NCBI GenBank assembly: GCA_027459505.1
Contig: DAIDIE010000029.1
Span: 62,001 to 126,000, forward strand
Source of the DNA: Acidobacteriota bacterium
Lineage (GTDB): Bacteria > Acidobacteriota > Terriglobia > Terriglobales > SCQP01
DNA: 64,000 nt
Direction: 5' to 3'
Shown here: one piece after another, positions 17,323 to 29,748 of the stretch
Numbering within the stretch: the first letter of the stretch is position 1
How the letters are laid out: the number at the start of each line of letters is the position of its first letter
Made by a program: the position numbers and the translations under genes
The notes under the pieces: model-generated
The model's database searches: none
Told to the model about the DNA's origin: nothing
What the model saw: only the letters and a program-made list of their open reading frames with translations

Positions 17323-18243
17323 CTAGTGAATCGAATGCTGTGCCAGTCCAACGGCCTGCATTACGCTCTGCAGTTTCTGCCGGCTGGTCTCGCGCAGCGG
17401 GACCAAGGGAAGACGGTAGACTTCCTGGCACATGCCCATGGCCGCCAGGGCCGCCTTGACCGGAATCGGGTTGGATTCAATAAAGTTCACTTCCAGCAGC
17501 GGCAAATAGTGATAGTGGAGCTTGCGCGCGGCGGCGAAGTCGCCGTTCAGGGCGGCGCGCACCATCTGCGCCATGACTCCCGGAATTTGATTGGAGGCGA
17601 CACTGACCAGCCCTTGTCCGCCCAGGGCGATAATGGGAAGCGCCATGGCGTCATCGCCGGAGAGTACGGCGAAGTGCGCGGGCACGTTCGCAATCACGTC
17701 CCCAACCTGATTGATATTTCCCGAGGCTTCCTTGACGCCCACGATGTTGGAGATCGAGGCGAGGCGCGCAATGGTGGCGGGCTCAACGTTTCCCGACGTG
17801 CGTCCCGGAACGTTGTACAACACGACAGGAAGGCCGACTGCGCCGGCAATGGCGGCGTAATGCTGGAACAGCCCCTCCTGGGTGGGCTTGTTGTAATAGG
17901 GATTAACGGATAAGAGGCCATCGACGTGGAGCTTCTCTAACTCGCGCGCCAGTTCGATGACGGCGCGGGTGTTGTTGCCGCCGGCGCCGGCCAGCACCGG
18001 CACCCGGCGTTGGCCGGGGCGGCGAGCCTCTTCCAGGACAATGGCGACCAGCCGCAGGTGTTCCTCGCGGCTGAGGGTCACCGACTCTCCAGTGGTACCG
18101 CCGGGGACCAGGAAGTCGATCCCCTCGTCGATCTGAAACCGCACCAGCTTGCGCAGCGCCTCCTCGTCCAACGTCTGATCGCGCCGGAAGGGGGTGACCA
18201 AAGCTGTGCCGCAGCCGCGGAACAGGGGGGGTGATCCACTCAT
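17323..18243 (-). CDS. dapA: 4-hydroxy-tetrahydrodipicolinate synthase
   Basis: A 306-residue DapA, the enzyme that condenses pyruvate and aspartate semialdehyde. Visible landmarks are the GTTGES loop, the tyrosine of YNVPGRT, the Schiff-base lysine of VGVKEASG and the GDD motif. The length is normal for the family. The start overlaps the dapB stop by four bases (ATGA), which indicates translational coupling. Confidence 0.95.
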   Translation of the reverse strand: MSGSPPLFRGCGTALVTPFRRDQTLDEEALRKLVRFQIDEGIDFLVPGGTTGESVTLSREEHLRLVAIVLEEARRPGQRRVPVLAGAGGNNTRAVIELARELEKLHVDGLLSVNPYYNKPTQEGLFQHYAAIAGAVGLPVVLYNVPGRTSGNVEPATIARLASISNIVGVKEASGNINQVGDVIANVPAHFAVLSGDDAMALPIIALGGQGLVSVASNQIPGVMAQMVRAALNGDFAAARKLHYHYLPLLEVNFIESNPIPVKAALAAMGMCQEVYRLPLVPLRETSRQKLQSVMQAVGLAQHSIH

Positions 18244-18917
18244 CGGGAACTCTCCATAATTGAATCAAATACTTCGGAAAACTCGTGCAGGCCGGTGCGT
18301 CCCCGCAACCATGCGGCGGCGCGCAGCGCGCCTTCGGCGAACCCGCGGCGCGAGCGCGCGGTGTGGGTGAGAGTTATGGTGTCGGCTTCGCTGTCAAAAC
18401 CCACCGTGTGCGTGCCCGGAATGGCGCCGGCGCGAATGCTAGCCACCGAGACTGGCGGCTGATTTTCTTCGAGAATGCGCCGCAGTTGGCCGGCGGTACC
18501 CGAGGGGGCGTCTTTCTTGTGACGGTGGTGGGCCTCATAGATATAGCGGTCGTATTCGCCGGGAATCTGCCGCGCGGCAGCGCGCACCACGCGGTAAAAG
18601 GCGTTGACGCCCACCGAGAAGTTGGCGCCGTAAACGGCACCCACCATGGACTCGGCGACCATCGCGCGCGCGCGCTCCAAGTGCTCATACCAGCCGGTGG
18701 TGCCGATGACGATGGGAATGCCGGCCAGCATGGCGCGCTCCAGATTATCCATGGCGGCGCTGGGCACGCTGAAGTCGATGGCGACCAGCCCTGGCGTCCA
18801 GCCCTGATTCCAGTCCCGCGGGCCATGAACAATGCGCGCCACGCGGTGGCCTTGCTCCTGTGCCAGCGCCTCCACCAGGCGGTTCATCTTGCCATAGCCA
18901 ATCAGTAATAAATCCAT
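18240..18917 (-). CDS. dapB: 4-hydroxy-tetrahydrodipicolinate reductase
   Basis: A 225-residue DapB, shorter than the E. coli enzyme. It has an N-terminal nucleotide-binding LLLIGYGKMN, the substrate-binding signature EAHHRHKKDAPSGTA (catalytic His and Lys) and the IGTTGW element. It is the first gene of the dap operon. About 290 bases upstream contain no gene; no clear promoter stands out. Confidence 0.93.
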   Translation of the reverse strand: MDLLLIGYGKMNRLVEALAQEQGHRVARIVHGPRDWNQGWTPGLVAIDFSVPSAAMDNLERAMLAGIPIVIGTTGWYEHLERARAMVAESMVGAVYGANFSVGVNAFYRVVRAAARQIPGEYDRYIYEAHHRHKKDAPSGTAGQLRRILEENQPPVSVASIRAGAIPGTHTVGFDSEADTITLTHTARSRRGFAEGALRAAAWLRGRTGLHEFSEVFDSIMESSR

Positions 18918-19209
18918 AGCCCTAGCTCACTCTTGGGGTGTCCCGCGGCACGGCAGGAAGGGTTGGCGCACCCGGCGCACCCGCCGCTCAAGGGCAACTC
19001 CCGTCACTGACTGCATCCCGGCCTGTAATGCTGAAGACGTTCAGTTGAATTTTAGCAGTTTCGCCCTGTTACACGGGGGTTCAAGGAAGCGGTCGCTGGC
19101 GATGGTTCGAATGGGTGGGATGGTTCGCTTCAGCCACGGCAGAGGAAACTCCGATTGCCGGTTCCAGGCTGCGTCATCCGCTTGCGTTTTGCGTTGCCGG
19201 CGAGTGCCG

Positions 19210-19638
19210 CTAACCGGCGAAATGCGGGGAGGGGCGGACGTTGCTGCGGATGTAGTCCACGATCTCCTGCAGGCGCGATCCCGGCGGGAAGATGCAGCCG
19301 ACGCCGGCGGCTTGCAGTTGGGCGGCATCCGCGGCGGGAATAATGCCTCCCACAACGACCAGCACGCCGTCCATGGCGTTTGCCTTGAGCAGCTCCAGGA
19401 CGCGTGGGACGACGGCATTATGCGCGCCGCTCAATATCGAGAGGCCGATGCAGTCCACATCTTCCTGCAAGGCGGCCTGCACAATCATTTCCGGAGTCTG
19501 GCGCAAGCCAGTGTAGATGACTTCCATGCCGGCGTCACGCAGGGCGGTGGCCACCACCTTGGCGCCGCGATCATGCCCGTCGAGCCCCGGTTTGGCGACC
19601 AGAACGCGAATGGGGCGCTGAGGCTGGGAAGTTGCCAT
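19210..19638 (-). CDS. Stand-alone cobalamin-binding protein (methylmalonyl-CoA mutase C-terminal domain type)
   Basis: About 142 residues, starting at MATSQPQ (19638); longer starts are possible and no clear ribosome binding site is present. It has the B12-binding signature DGHDRG (the DxHxxG lower-ligand motif), then GLSILSGAH and VVVGGIIP, as in the C-terminal B12 domain of methylmalonyl-CoA/isobutyryl-CoA mutases. Such small subunits pair with a separate catalytic subunit, which is not in this window. A role as the small subunit of an acyl-CoA mutase is likely; the specific mutase is unknown. Confidence 0.85.
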   Translation of the reverse strand: MATSQPQRPIRVLVAKPGLDGHDRGAKVVATALRDAGMEVIYTGLRQTPEMIVQAALQEDVDCIGLSILSGAHNAVVPRVLELLKANAMDGVLVVVGGIIPAADAAQLQAAGVGCIFPPGSRLQEIVDYIRSNVRPSPHFAG

Positions 19639-19736
19639 GAGCAGAAGTATAGAACTGGCGCCGTAGCTATGGCGAGTCGCGCGGCCACGCCATGCACCCG
19701 GAGCTGACGTAACATGAACGTGGGCCAAGCCCCGCT

Positions 19737-21065
19737 ATGGAGCACTACCTCACCCTGCATCTGCTCGGCGCCGTCCTGCTGATTTTGGCCAACGGCTTTT
19801 TCGTGAATGCCGAGTTTACGCTGGTTACGTTGCGGCAAACCCGCGTCCGCCAACTGGTAGAGCAAAACGTGACCGGCGCGCGCGCGGTGGCTTACCTGCA
19901 GAAGAACGTGGACACGCTGCTGTCGGCGACCCAGTTGGGTGTGACCCTGGCCGCGCTGGGGCTTGGCTGGGCGGCCGAGCCGATCTTTCTCCACATTGCA
20001 GAGCCGCTGCTGCACCATTTTTCGCTGGGCCGCCACGCCTATGCCCTGCTGCGCGGCGGAGCGGTGGCGCTGGGTTTTCTGCTGGTGACCTTTGTCGATG
20101 TCGTGCTGGGCGAGGTGGTGCCGAAGAGCCTGGCGCTGCGCTATCCCGAGCGGCTGGCGTTGGCGGCAGCCGTACCTATGGAGGCCTTTGCCAATCTAAC
20201 CGCCCCGTTTTTGCGCATCATATCCGGCTCCTCGCGGCGGGTGTTAAGGCTGTTTGGGGTGCACGCGGCGGGACTCTCCGAGCGCGGCCATTCACGTGAA
20301 GAAATCAGCATGCTGCTGAGCGCGAGCCTGCGCATGGGCCAACTGGCCCCCTTCCAGGAAAAGATCATGCAGCGCGTGCTGGACTTGCACGAAGTGCCGG
20401 CGCGCGAGATCATGACTCCGCGCCACAGCGTGATTGCGCTGCCGGTGGACACCAGCCTGGAACAGGCTTTGCAGTTCATCGCCCAGCATCCGCGCTCCCG
20501 GATACCGGTCTACGAGCAGGATTTGGATCACCTGGTGGGATCGCTTTACGCCAAGGACCTGGTGCGCATTCTCAGCCAGGCACGCTTCCGTCAGGCGCTG
20601 CTGCAGCGCAACCTGCGTCCGCTGCTGCGCCGCCTGCCGGTGCTTCCCGAGAGTAAACCGGTCGACCAGCTGTTGCTGGAGTTTCAACTCGGACGGGCGC
20701 ACCTCGCCGCCCTGGTGGATGAGTTTGGAACCTTTACCGGGGTAGTCACCATTGAAGACGTGCTGGAACAGATTGTCGGCGAAGTGCAGGATGAGTACGA
20801 CCTGGTGACCGCTCCCCTGCAACGCGTGCTGGCGGGTGAACCCGCCGAAATCGACGGACTCACTCCCATCCGCGACTTGGAAGCGCTCTACGGCGTCGAT
20901 TTTCCCCGCGACGACACTTACGAGACGCTGGCGGGATTTCTATTGCTGCAACTCGGGCACCTGCCCAAAACTGGGGAGCAAGTGGAGCTGCCCCCGTTGC
21001 GTTTTACCATTGTGGATATGCAGGAGAACCGCGTCGGACGTGTGCGGGTTGAGCGCCGCTCGTGA
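19737..21065 (+). CDS. CNNM/CorC-HlyC family membrane protein with CBS pair
   Basis: A 442-residue protein with an N-terminal CNNM transmembrane domain (about residues 1-190; hydrophobic segments near 8-25, 65-85, 100-125; GEVVPKSLALRYPE). A CBS pair follows (about 215-340; VPAREIMTPRHSVIALP...SRIPVYE; LVDEFGTFTGVVTIEDVLEQIVGE). A C-terminal CorC/HlyC domain ends the protein. Family members act in divalent-cation (Mg/Co) efflux or homeostasis. The start at ATG 19737 has a weak ribosome binding site. It overlaps the next gene by four bases (GTGA). Confidence 0.9.
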   Translation: MEHYLTLHLLGAVLLILANGFFVNAEFTLVTLRQTRVRQLVEQNVTGARAVAYLQKNVDTLLSATQLGVTLAALGLGWAAEPIFLHIAEPLLHHFSLGRHAYALLRGGAVALGFLLVTFVDVVLGEVVPKSLALRYPERLALAAAVPMEAFANLTAPFLRIISGSSRRVLRLFGVHAAGLSERGHSREEISMLLSASLRMGQLAPFQEKIMQRVLDLHEVPAREIMTPRHSVIALPVDTSLEQALQFIAQHPRSRIPVYEQDLDHLVGSLYAKDLVRILSQARFRQALLQRNLRPLLRRLPVLPESKPVDQLLLEFQLGRAHLAALVDEFGTFTGVVTIEDVLEQIVGEVQDEYDLVTAPLQRVLAGEPAEIDGLTPIRDLEALYGVDFPRDDTYETLAGFLLLQLGHLPKTGEQVELPPLRFTIVDMQENRVGRVRVERRS

Positions 21066-22357
21066 GGGGCATGGCGAAAGCTGTTTGGCGGAAGCGCGCG
21101 CTGGTGGCGCTGGCGGCGGTGGCCTTTTGCGGCGGTTGGGGAAGCACTCCTCTCCGCGGCCAGCCGCCGGGCTTGCATACGCCGCGGCGCTTGCATACGC
21201 CGCGGCGCCGGCGGCAAACCAAAATGCCCGCGGCCGATGCTTCCCAGCGTCTGCGCAATGCGGCGCTGAACAGCTTTTACAACCTGGACTATCCCCGGGC
21301 GATTCAAGCCTTCCAGCAGCTCACCCGTTTGCAGCCGCAAAACCCGGCTGCCTGGAATGAACTGGGCAATGCCTTGCTTTACCAGGAGATGTACCGGGTG
21401 GGCGCGCTACAAAGCCAGTTGTACAGCCATGGCGATCCCTTTCTAGTCACCCCGATGCCAGCGCCAAGCCGCAAAGCGGTACAACGGTTTTTGAATGTCG
21501 AGCAGCAGGCCATGCGTCTGGCGCTCCAGCAGATCGGGTCGAATGCGGAGAATGCCGCCGCCCATTACGCGCTTGCCGTAGCCCTGGCCCAGGTAGGAAC
21601 GTTGCAGTTCACCCTCACCAAGCAGTACCTGCCCGCCCTGCGTTCGGCGCTGGCGGCGCGCGAGGAAGCCAAAAAAGCCGAACAGTTGCGGCCGGGCTGG
21701 CTGCCACCGCTGATCATCCTGGGGGCGCACAACTACATCGCCGGCAGCTTGCCCTGGACGGTAAAAATTTTGGCGGCGGTCACGGGAACCGGCGGAGACA
21801 AGAAGAAGGGTATTGCGCAGATTGAAGCCGTCGCGCGCGGCCCAGGTTTTACGGCCGTGGATGCGCAGGTGCTGCTGGTGGTCATTGATCGCCGCGAGGG
21901 CTGGAACAATCAGGCGGTTCCCTTGCTGCATGCGCTGCATGCGCGTTTTCCGCGTAACGTGCTGTTTGCCGTGGAAGAAGCCGAGGCCAGCGAAGCGGCG
22001 GGCTGGCACGACCAGGCGTTGGCTGAGTACCGCGCCGTTTTGGCGGGGGCGGCGCGGCATCGGCCCGGCTATCAGCGGGCTCCCTTGGCCAAGGTGTGGT
22101 ACGACATCGGGACCATAGACCGGCTCTATTCCCGCTACAGCGCCGCGCTAGCGGATTTTCAACGCGCCGCTGGGGCGCCGCGCGCCACTTTGGCTTATCG
22201 CCAGACCGCCACGCTGGCGGCCGGGCAAATGGAAGATTTGTTGGGCAACCGCGCCGCGGCGCTCAACGATTACAAGCGCTGCATGGCGCTGGCGCCGGAT
22301 GCTGGTCCGGCAAAAGAGGCCAGGAAATATCTCCATAAGCCCTACCGGACGAAGTAG
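21062..22357 (+). CDS. Exported TPR-repeat protein
   Basis: About 431 residues from GTG 21062 (coupled to the preceding stop) or 428 from ATG 21071. An N-terminal hydrophobic signal is followed by a short basic region made by an 18-bp tandem duplication (LHTPRR twice, 21174-21209). TPR-like helical repeats follow: ALNSFYNLDYPRAIQAFQQL, NPAAWNELGNAL and, near the C-terminus, AALNDYKRCMALAPD. No catalytic motif is visible. It probably scaffolds envelope protein complexes; partner unknown. Confidence 0.7.
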   Translation: MRGMAKAVWRKRALVALAAVAFCGGWGSTPLRGQPPGLHTPRRLHTPRRRRQTKMPAADASQRLRNAALNSFYNLDYPRAIQAFQQLTRLQPQNPAAWNELGNALLYQEMYRVGALQSQLYSHGDPFLVTPMPAPSRKAVQRFLNVEQQAMRLALQQIGSNAENAAAHYALAVALAQVGTLQFTLTKQYLPALRSALAAREEAKKAEQLRPGWLPPLIILGAHNYIAGSLPWTVKILAAVTGTGGDKKKGIAQIEAVARGPGFTAVDAQVLLVVIDRREGWNNQAVPLLHALHARFPRNVLFAVEEAEASEAAGWHDQALAEYRAVLAGAARHRPGYQRAPLAKVWYDIGTIDRLYSRYSAALADFQRAAGAPRATLAYRQTATLAAGQMEDLLGNRAAALNDYKRCMALAPDAGPAKEARKYLHKPYRTK

Positions 22358-22450
22358 CGGGGCGGGGAACTGGCGGGGCTCAATAGGGGCCATGCGGCGT
22401 GGAACTGCCGCCCAGCAGGGCAAGCAGCTACACTCAAAACGGAGGCTAGG

Positions 22451-23299
22451 ATGAAAGTCGCAATTCAGGGCGAGCGCGGATCGTTCAGCGAGGAGGCGGC
22501 GCTACAACTGCTGCCCGGTTCGATGCCGGTTTCCTGCGGCAATTTTGCCGAGGTTTTTGACCTGCTGGAGAACCGCCAGGTGGAGCGTGCCGTGATTCCC
22601 ATTGAAAACACGCTGGCGGGTTCGGTGACGGAAAACTACGACCTGCTGCGCGAACGCCAGGCCTTCATCCTCGCCGAGACGCGGCTGCGCATTGAGCACA
22701 ACCTGATCGTGCATCCCGATTGTCAGCCGGCGCGTATCAAAGAGGTGATCTCGCATCCGGTCGCCCTGCAGCAGTGCCGCCGCTTTCTCAAACGTCATCC
22801 CAATTGGCGGGTAAGCGCCTTTTATGACACCGCCGGGTCGGTCAAACACATCATGGAGCAGGGCTTAACCGAGGTCGCTGGCATCGCCGGACAGCGCGCC
22901 GTCAAGGCCTATGGGGCGCGGCTGCTGCACAGCGCGGTTGAAGATAATAAGAAAAACTTCACCCGTTTCTTCCTGATCGCGCGCAGCGCGCGCTATTCCC
23001 CGCATGCCAACAAGATTTCGCTCTGGTTCAGCACTCGCAACCAGCCGGGCGCATTGTTTAAATGCCTGAGCGTGTTTGCCCTGCGCGATATCAGCCTGAC
23101 GCGGATTGAATCGCGCCCGGTGCCCGGCCAGCCGTGGGAGTACAGCTTCTACCTGGATTTTTTGGGCAGCTTGCGTGATCAGACCACCCGGAACGCCCTG
23201 CGGCATCTGGAGGAGGTGACAGACGCAGTCAAGGTGCTGGGCTGCTATCCGGAAGCCGAGCAGGACCGATCCAAGCGCCCGCAGAGGCGACGATCTTAG
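22451..23299 (+). CDS. pheA: Prephenate dehydratase
   Basis: A 282-residue stand-alone prephenate dehydratase (prephenate to phenylpyruvate). The catalytic PDT domain (residues 1 to about 180) begins VAIQGERGSFSEEAA and includes IPIENTLAGSVTENYDLL, HPVALQQC and NFTRFF, the family's catalytic Thr-Arg-Phe segment. A C-terminal ACT domain (about 190-265) has the GALFKCLSVFALRDISLTRIESRP core that senses phenylalanine. There is no fused chorismate mutase. The start has a GGAGG ribosome binding site. Confidence 0.95.
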   Translation: MKVAIQGERGSFSEEAALQLLPGSMPVSCGNFAEVFDLLENRQVERAVIPIENTLAGSVTENYDLLRERQAFILAETRLRIEHNLIVHPDCQPARIKEVISHPVALQQCRRFLKRHPNWRVSAFYDTAGSVKHIMEQGLTEVAGIAGQRAVKAYGARLLHSAVEDNKKNFTRFFLIARSARYSPHANKISLWFSTRNQPGALFKCLSVFALRDISLTRIESRPVPGQPWEYSFYLDFLGSLRDQTTRNALRHLEEVTDAVKVLGCYPEAEQDRSKRPQRRRS

Positions 23300-23306
23300 C
23301 TGTGCA

Positions 23307-23335
23307 TTGTCAAGTTGACTTGAAGGGAATATAAT
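23307..23335 (+). promoter_or_regulatory. Sigma-70 promoter of lon
   Basis: TTGTCA (23307-23312), a 17-base spacer and a perfect TATAAT (23330-23335). Transcription should begin near 23342, leaving a short leader with AGGAGA before ATG 23357. I see no heat-shock element. Confidence 0.8.
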
Positions 23336-23356
23336 CAACCTTTGGCAGGAGAATCG

Positions 23357-25762
23357 ATGGCCACCAACACTCCTCTCCCGGATTTTCCCCTTACCTTACC
23401 GGCGCTTCCGGTGCGCGACACGGTACTGTTTCCCCATGCCGTGCTCCCATTGACGGTGGGGCGAGCTTCGTCGATCAATCTGGTCAACTCGCTGGGGGAT
23501 GAAAAGCTGATCCTGGTCATCGCGCAGCAGGATGCGCACGTGGACGCTCCCCAGCCAGCCGACATGCACCAGATCGGCACTGTGGCTTTGGTGCACAAAG
23601 TCGTGCGCATGCCCAACCAGAGCCTGTTCATCTTTACCGAAGGGGTGACCCGGGCACGCGTGCGTAACTGGGTCCAGTTGGAACCGTTTCTCAAGGCGGA
23701 AGTGGAGAAGGTGGAAGAAACTCCCATGCCCGCCGGTCCGGAGCTGGAAGCGTTGCAACGCAACGTGGTGAGCCTGTTCCAGCAGGTGGTCAGCCTGTCG
23801 CCGACGCTTTCGGACGAGTTGCAGACACTGGTGCTGAGCATTGAAGAGCCCAGCCGCCTGGCCGATTTCGTTGCTTCCTCCATACCCTCGCTGAATACCC
23901 GCGAACGGCAACAGCTTTTGGAAACGCCGGATGTGAAGAACCGTCTGGAAACCGTCAACCGGCAATTGACGCGCGAGTTGGAGGTGCAGCAGCTTCGCTC
24001 CAAGATCCAGACCGAAGTTCAGGACCAGGTGCAGCAGTCGCAACGCGAGTACTATCTGCGCGAGCAGCTCAAGGCCATTCAGAAGGAGTTGGGCGAGGGC
24101 GACGAGAACCAGCGCGAATCCGAGGACCTGCGCAAGAAGATTGAAGAAGCCAGCATGCCCGACGAGGTCAAAGCCGAGGCGCTGAAGGAATTGCAGCGCC
24201 TGGCGCGCATGTCGCCCGCGGCCGCCGACTATTCCGTTACCCGCAACTATATCGAGTGGCTGGCGGTTCTACCCTGGAAGAAGAGCTCGGCGCACGAAAT
24301 CGATATTCCCAAGGCCACCGAAGTTCTCAACGAGGATCATTACGATCTGGAGAAGGTGAAAGATCGCATTCTCGACTACCTGGCGGTGCGGCGGCTCAAC
24401 CCTACGATGAAGGGGCCCATCCTGTGCTTCGTTGGTCCTCCTGGAGTGGGCAAGACGTCGCTGGGGCGCTCCATCGCGCGTTCTCTGGGGCGCAAGTTTT
24501 TCCGTCTGTCATTGGGCGGCGTGCACGACGAAGCCGAAATCCGCGGCCACCGCCGCACGTATATTGGCGCCCTGCCGGGTCAGATTATCCAGGGGCTGCG
24601 CCGCGCCGGCACCAACGACCCGGTGTTTATGCTTGACGAGGTCGATAAGATCGGCCGCGATTTCCGCGGCGACCCCTCCTCGGCGCTGCTGGAGGTGCTC
24701 GACCCGGAGCAGAACAGCACCTTCCGCGATAACTATCTCGACGTGCCCTTCGATCTTTCCAAGGTGCTGTTCATTACGACTGCCAACATGCTGGACACGA
24801 TTCCCGAGCCCTTGCGGGACCGCATGGAGATTATCGAGCTGAGCGGCTACACCGAGGAAGAGAAGCTGCACATCGCCTTTCGCTATCTCATTCCCAAACA
24901 GTGCGAGGAAAACGGGGTGGCGCGCGACCGCATGGAGTTTGAACGCGCGGCGGTGCAGGATGTGGTGCGCCATTACACCAGGGAAGCGGGGGTGCGCAGC
25001 CTGGAGCGGCAGATTGGCACCCTGGTGCGCAAGTATGCCCGTCAGATCGCCGAAGGCAAGGACAGCGACAAGATCACCATCACGCCGGCGGTGGTCCGCG
25101 AATTCCTCGGCGGCCCCAAGGTCCGCATGGATACGGAAATCGCCGAGCGGACGCGCCGCCCCGGAGTGGCCGTGGGCCTGGCCTGGACGCCGACCGGCGG
25201 GGACGTGCTGTTCATTGAAGCCAACCAGATGCGCGGCGGGAAGGGCGCTTTTACCATGACCGGCCACCTCGGGCAGGTCATGCAGGAGTCCATGCAGGCG
25301 GCACTCACCTGGGTGCGCTCGCACGCGCCGGAATTGGGGATCAACGAAGCATACTTCAAAGAACACGACCTCCACATTCACGTCCCGGCGGGCGCCATTC
25401 CTAAGGACGGCCCCTCGGCGGGCATCACCATGGCCACCGCGCTGGCCTCGCTGCTCACCGACCGGCCCGTGCATCCGCGCCTAGCCATGACCGGTGAGCT
25501 GACCCTTTCCGGAGATGTGCTGCCCATCGGAGGCGTTAAGGAGAAGGTCCTCGCCGCCAAGCGGGTGGGTGTGACCACGGTGCTGTTGCCCGCCGAGAAC
25601 CGCTTAAATGTGGAAGAGGACCTTAAGCCCGAACAGCTTGACGGCATCCAGTTGCATTACGTGCGCACCATGGAAGAGGTCCTGAAGCTGGCGCTGCCCG
25701 AATCGAAAACCGAAGCCACCGCCGATCAGCAGGAACGCGAGGCCGTGCTGCAGAAAAGCTGA
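23357..25762 (+). CDS. lon: ATP-dependent Lon protease
   Basis: An 801-residue LonA: N-terminal substrate-binding LON domain ([19 protein letters not shown]), a coiled-coil linker, an AAA+ module (Walker A GPPGVGKT, Walker B MLDEVDK) and a C-terminal serine protease domain with the Ser-Lys dyad (Ser in KDGPSAG, Lys in [12 protein letters not shown]). It degrades damaged and regulatory proteins in the cytoplasm. ATG 23357 is chosen because it follows AGGAGA and lies downstream of the mapped promoter; ATG 23342 would fall at the transcription start. Confidence 0.97.
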   Translation: MATNTPLPDFPLTLPALPVRDTVLFPHAVLPLTVGRASSINLVNSLGDEKLILVIAQQDAHVDAPQPADMHQIGTVALVHKVVRMPNQSLFIFTEGVTRARVRNWVQLEPFLKAEVEKVEETPMPAGPELEALQRNVVSLFQQVVSLSPTLSDELQTLVLSIEEPSRLADFVASSIPSLNTRERQQLLETPDVKNRLETVNRQLTRELEVQQLRSKIQTEVQDQVQQSQREYYLREQLKAIQKELGEGDENQRESEDLRKKIEEASMPDEVKAEALKELQRLARMSPAAADYSVTRNYIEWLAVLPWKKSSAHEIDIPKATEVLNEDHYDLEKVKDRILDYLAVRRLNPTMKGPILCFVGPPGVGKTSLGRSIARSLGRKFFRLSLGGVHDEAEIRGHRRTYIGALPGQIIQGLRRAGTNDPVFMLDEVDKIGRDFRGDPSSALLEVLDPEQNSTFRDNYLDVPFDLSKVLFITTANMLDTIPEPLRDRMEIIELSGYTEEEKLHIAFRYLIPKQCEENGVARDRMEFERAAVQDVVRHYTREAGVRSLERQIGTLVRKYARQIAEGKDSDKITITPAVVREFLGGPKVRMDTEIAERTRRPGVAVGLAWTPTGGDVLFIEANQMRGGKGAFTMTGHLGQVMQESMQAALTWVRSHAPELGINEAYFKEHDLHIHVPAGAIPKDGPSAGITMATALASLLTDRPVHPRLAMTGELTLSGDVLPIGGVKEKVLAAKRVGVTTVLLPAENRLNVEEDLKPEQLDGIQLHYVRTMEEVLKLALPESKTEATADQQEREAVLQKS

Positions 25763-25787
25763 ACAACGGCGGCAAATCGCAGAGCAA

Positions 25788-25823
25788 ATGAAAAAGGCAG
25801 GCGTTCAAGCCTGCCTTTTTCAT
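25788..25823. terminator. Bidirectional intrinsic terminator between lon and acnA
   Basis: A perfect 15-bp palindromic stem including A5/T5 tracts (25788-25802 with 25809-25823) and a six-base loop. It serves both convergent genes. Confidence 0.92.
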
Positions 25824-25845
25824 TCACAGCCACGCGGTTCGCGCG

Positions 25846-28590
<2,745 letters not shown>

Positions 28591-28867
28591 ACCTGCTCCT
28601 TTTTTGCGGAATTACCCCGGCAGAGCTGGAAAAACAGCCAAGCCGGAACTAATATTATGGCCCGGAGCGTGATCTGAATGGCAGCTTTCTGCATCCTCGC
28701 GGACGGGGACCAGGCCGGCGCGCGTGCCGGAGCAAAAAAGCACTCATGAACGGTAAGGTTTTTTCAAGAGCAGCCGAAGAAAATAGTGAGGCTGGCCAGG
28801 TGGTCGGCCGGTCCATTGCCGTGAGCCGGGCAGCGTTGTCCACGGGCGGCAGCACAGTGGAGGAGCT

Positions 28868-29203
28868 ATGAATCGGGCGCGTCTGTGTGAAATCATGTCC
28901 GCCGAGGCGGGCATTTCAAAAACCGCGGCGGAACGGGCGCTGAATGCGGCCCTGCACGCCATGTGCACGGAGCTGTTGAGTGGCGGGCGCATTACTCTGG
29001 CGGGCTTTGGCTCGTTCCGGGTCACGCACCGGCAAGGGCGTACGGGGCGTAATCCGCTGACTGGCTCGGCGATTCCCATTGCCCCCTGCTCTACGGTGAA
29101 ATTCCTGGTCAGCGAGGAGCTGAAGGCCGATTTGAACCAGAACACGGCGGTTTCGGCTGCCGCCTCGGGCGCTGGCGCCAACAGCCACTCGGCTGAGCTC
29201 TAG
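28868..29203 (+). CDS. HU/IHF-family DNA-binding protein
   Basis: A 111-residue nucleoid protein: helical N-terminus (EIMSAEAGISKTAAERALNAA), the GFGSFRV strand and the beta-arm GRNPLTGSAIPI, the HU/IHF signature. It has about 15 extra Ala/Ser-rich residues at the C-terminus. GGAGG precedes the ATG. It is likely an architectural chromosome protein. The 277 bases upstream, shared with divergent acnA, should hold both promoters, but no convincing pair of boxes is visible. Confidence 0.93.
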   Translation: MNRARLCEIMSAEAGISKTAAERALNAALHAMCTELLSGGRITLAGFGSFRVTHRQGRTGRNPLTGSAIPIAPCSTVKFLVSEELKADLNQNTAVSAAASGAGANSHSAEL

Positions 29204-29269
29204 TCCGCGGCGCGCCAACCCGTGCATGCCCGCGCTCGCTCTAATGGAGCAGAGCCAGCGAGGTGCAAC

Positions 29270-29470
29270 ATGGCAGAGCAGCAGCGCAAGCCCGGCAAGG
29301 CTCCGGCGGATTCCTCCACGCCGCCGCCGCCAGTTTCCTCGGAAGAGGATGCCTACGATCAGGTTCTGGAAGACTCATTTCCCGCTAGTGATCCACCCGC
29401 GGGTCCCACCCACATCGGTCCAAGCCGCCGTCCTGGTCAGGGCGGCAACAAGTCCGGCCAAGCCGCATAG
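29270..29470 (+). CDS. Small disordered acidic protein with DSFPASDPPA motif
   Basis: 66 residues starting at ATG 29270 after GAGGTG. It is Pro/Ser-rich and unstructured except for EDAYDQVLEDSFPASDPPAGP, a motif seen in many small uncharacterised bacterial proteins. The function is unknown. It follows the HU gene by 66 bases and may be co-transcribed. Confidence 0.65.
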   Translation: MAEQQRKPGKAPADSSTPPPPVSSEEDAYDQVLEDSFPASDPPAGPTHIGPSRRPGQGGNKSGQAA

Positions 29471-29605
29471 AAAGTGTTGGGCTGGCGAGTCTGCCCGTCC
29501 CGCCGGATTTTCACGGCCTTACTCACCTATCAGAACGGAAACAGAATCCCCTTCTCCTTGAGCGCAGCCAGCCGCGCCGGGGAAGTACCGAAACGCGGCC
29601 GTGCA

Positions 29606-29695
29606 GCCTCACCCATCAGAACCTCCAAAAAGAGAAACCCTTATCCGCGCCCGATGCAAACAGGGTGCGGACAAGGGTTTCGAAATAGGTGAGGC
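29606..29695 (-). terminator. Long bipartite stem-loop terminator of the XylF-like gene
   Basis: On the minus strand AAACCCTTGTCCGC (29680-29667) pairs, with one mismatch, with GCGGATAAGGGTTT (29648-29635), followed by CTCTTTTT. A second outer pair (29688-29695 with 29606-29613) could extend the structure. It lies 54-143 bases past the stop. I see no other feature in 29471-29748. Confidence 0.6.
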
Positions 29696-29748
29696 CGTCT
29701 CCGGTGTTGCCGGACAAGGCAAATCTTCGGGGCTGGGGCCGGCTGCTC

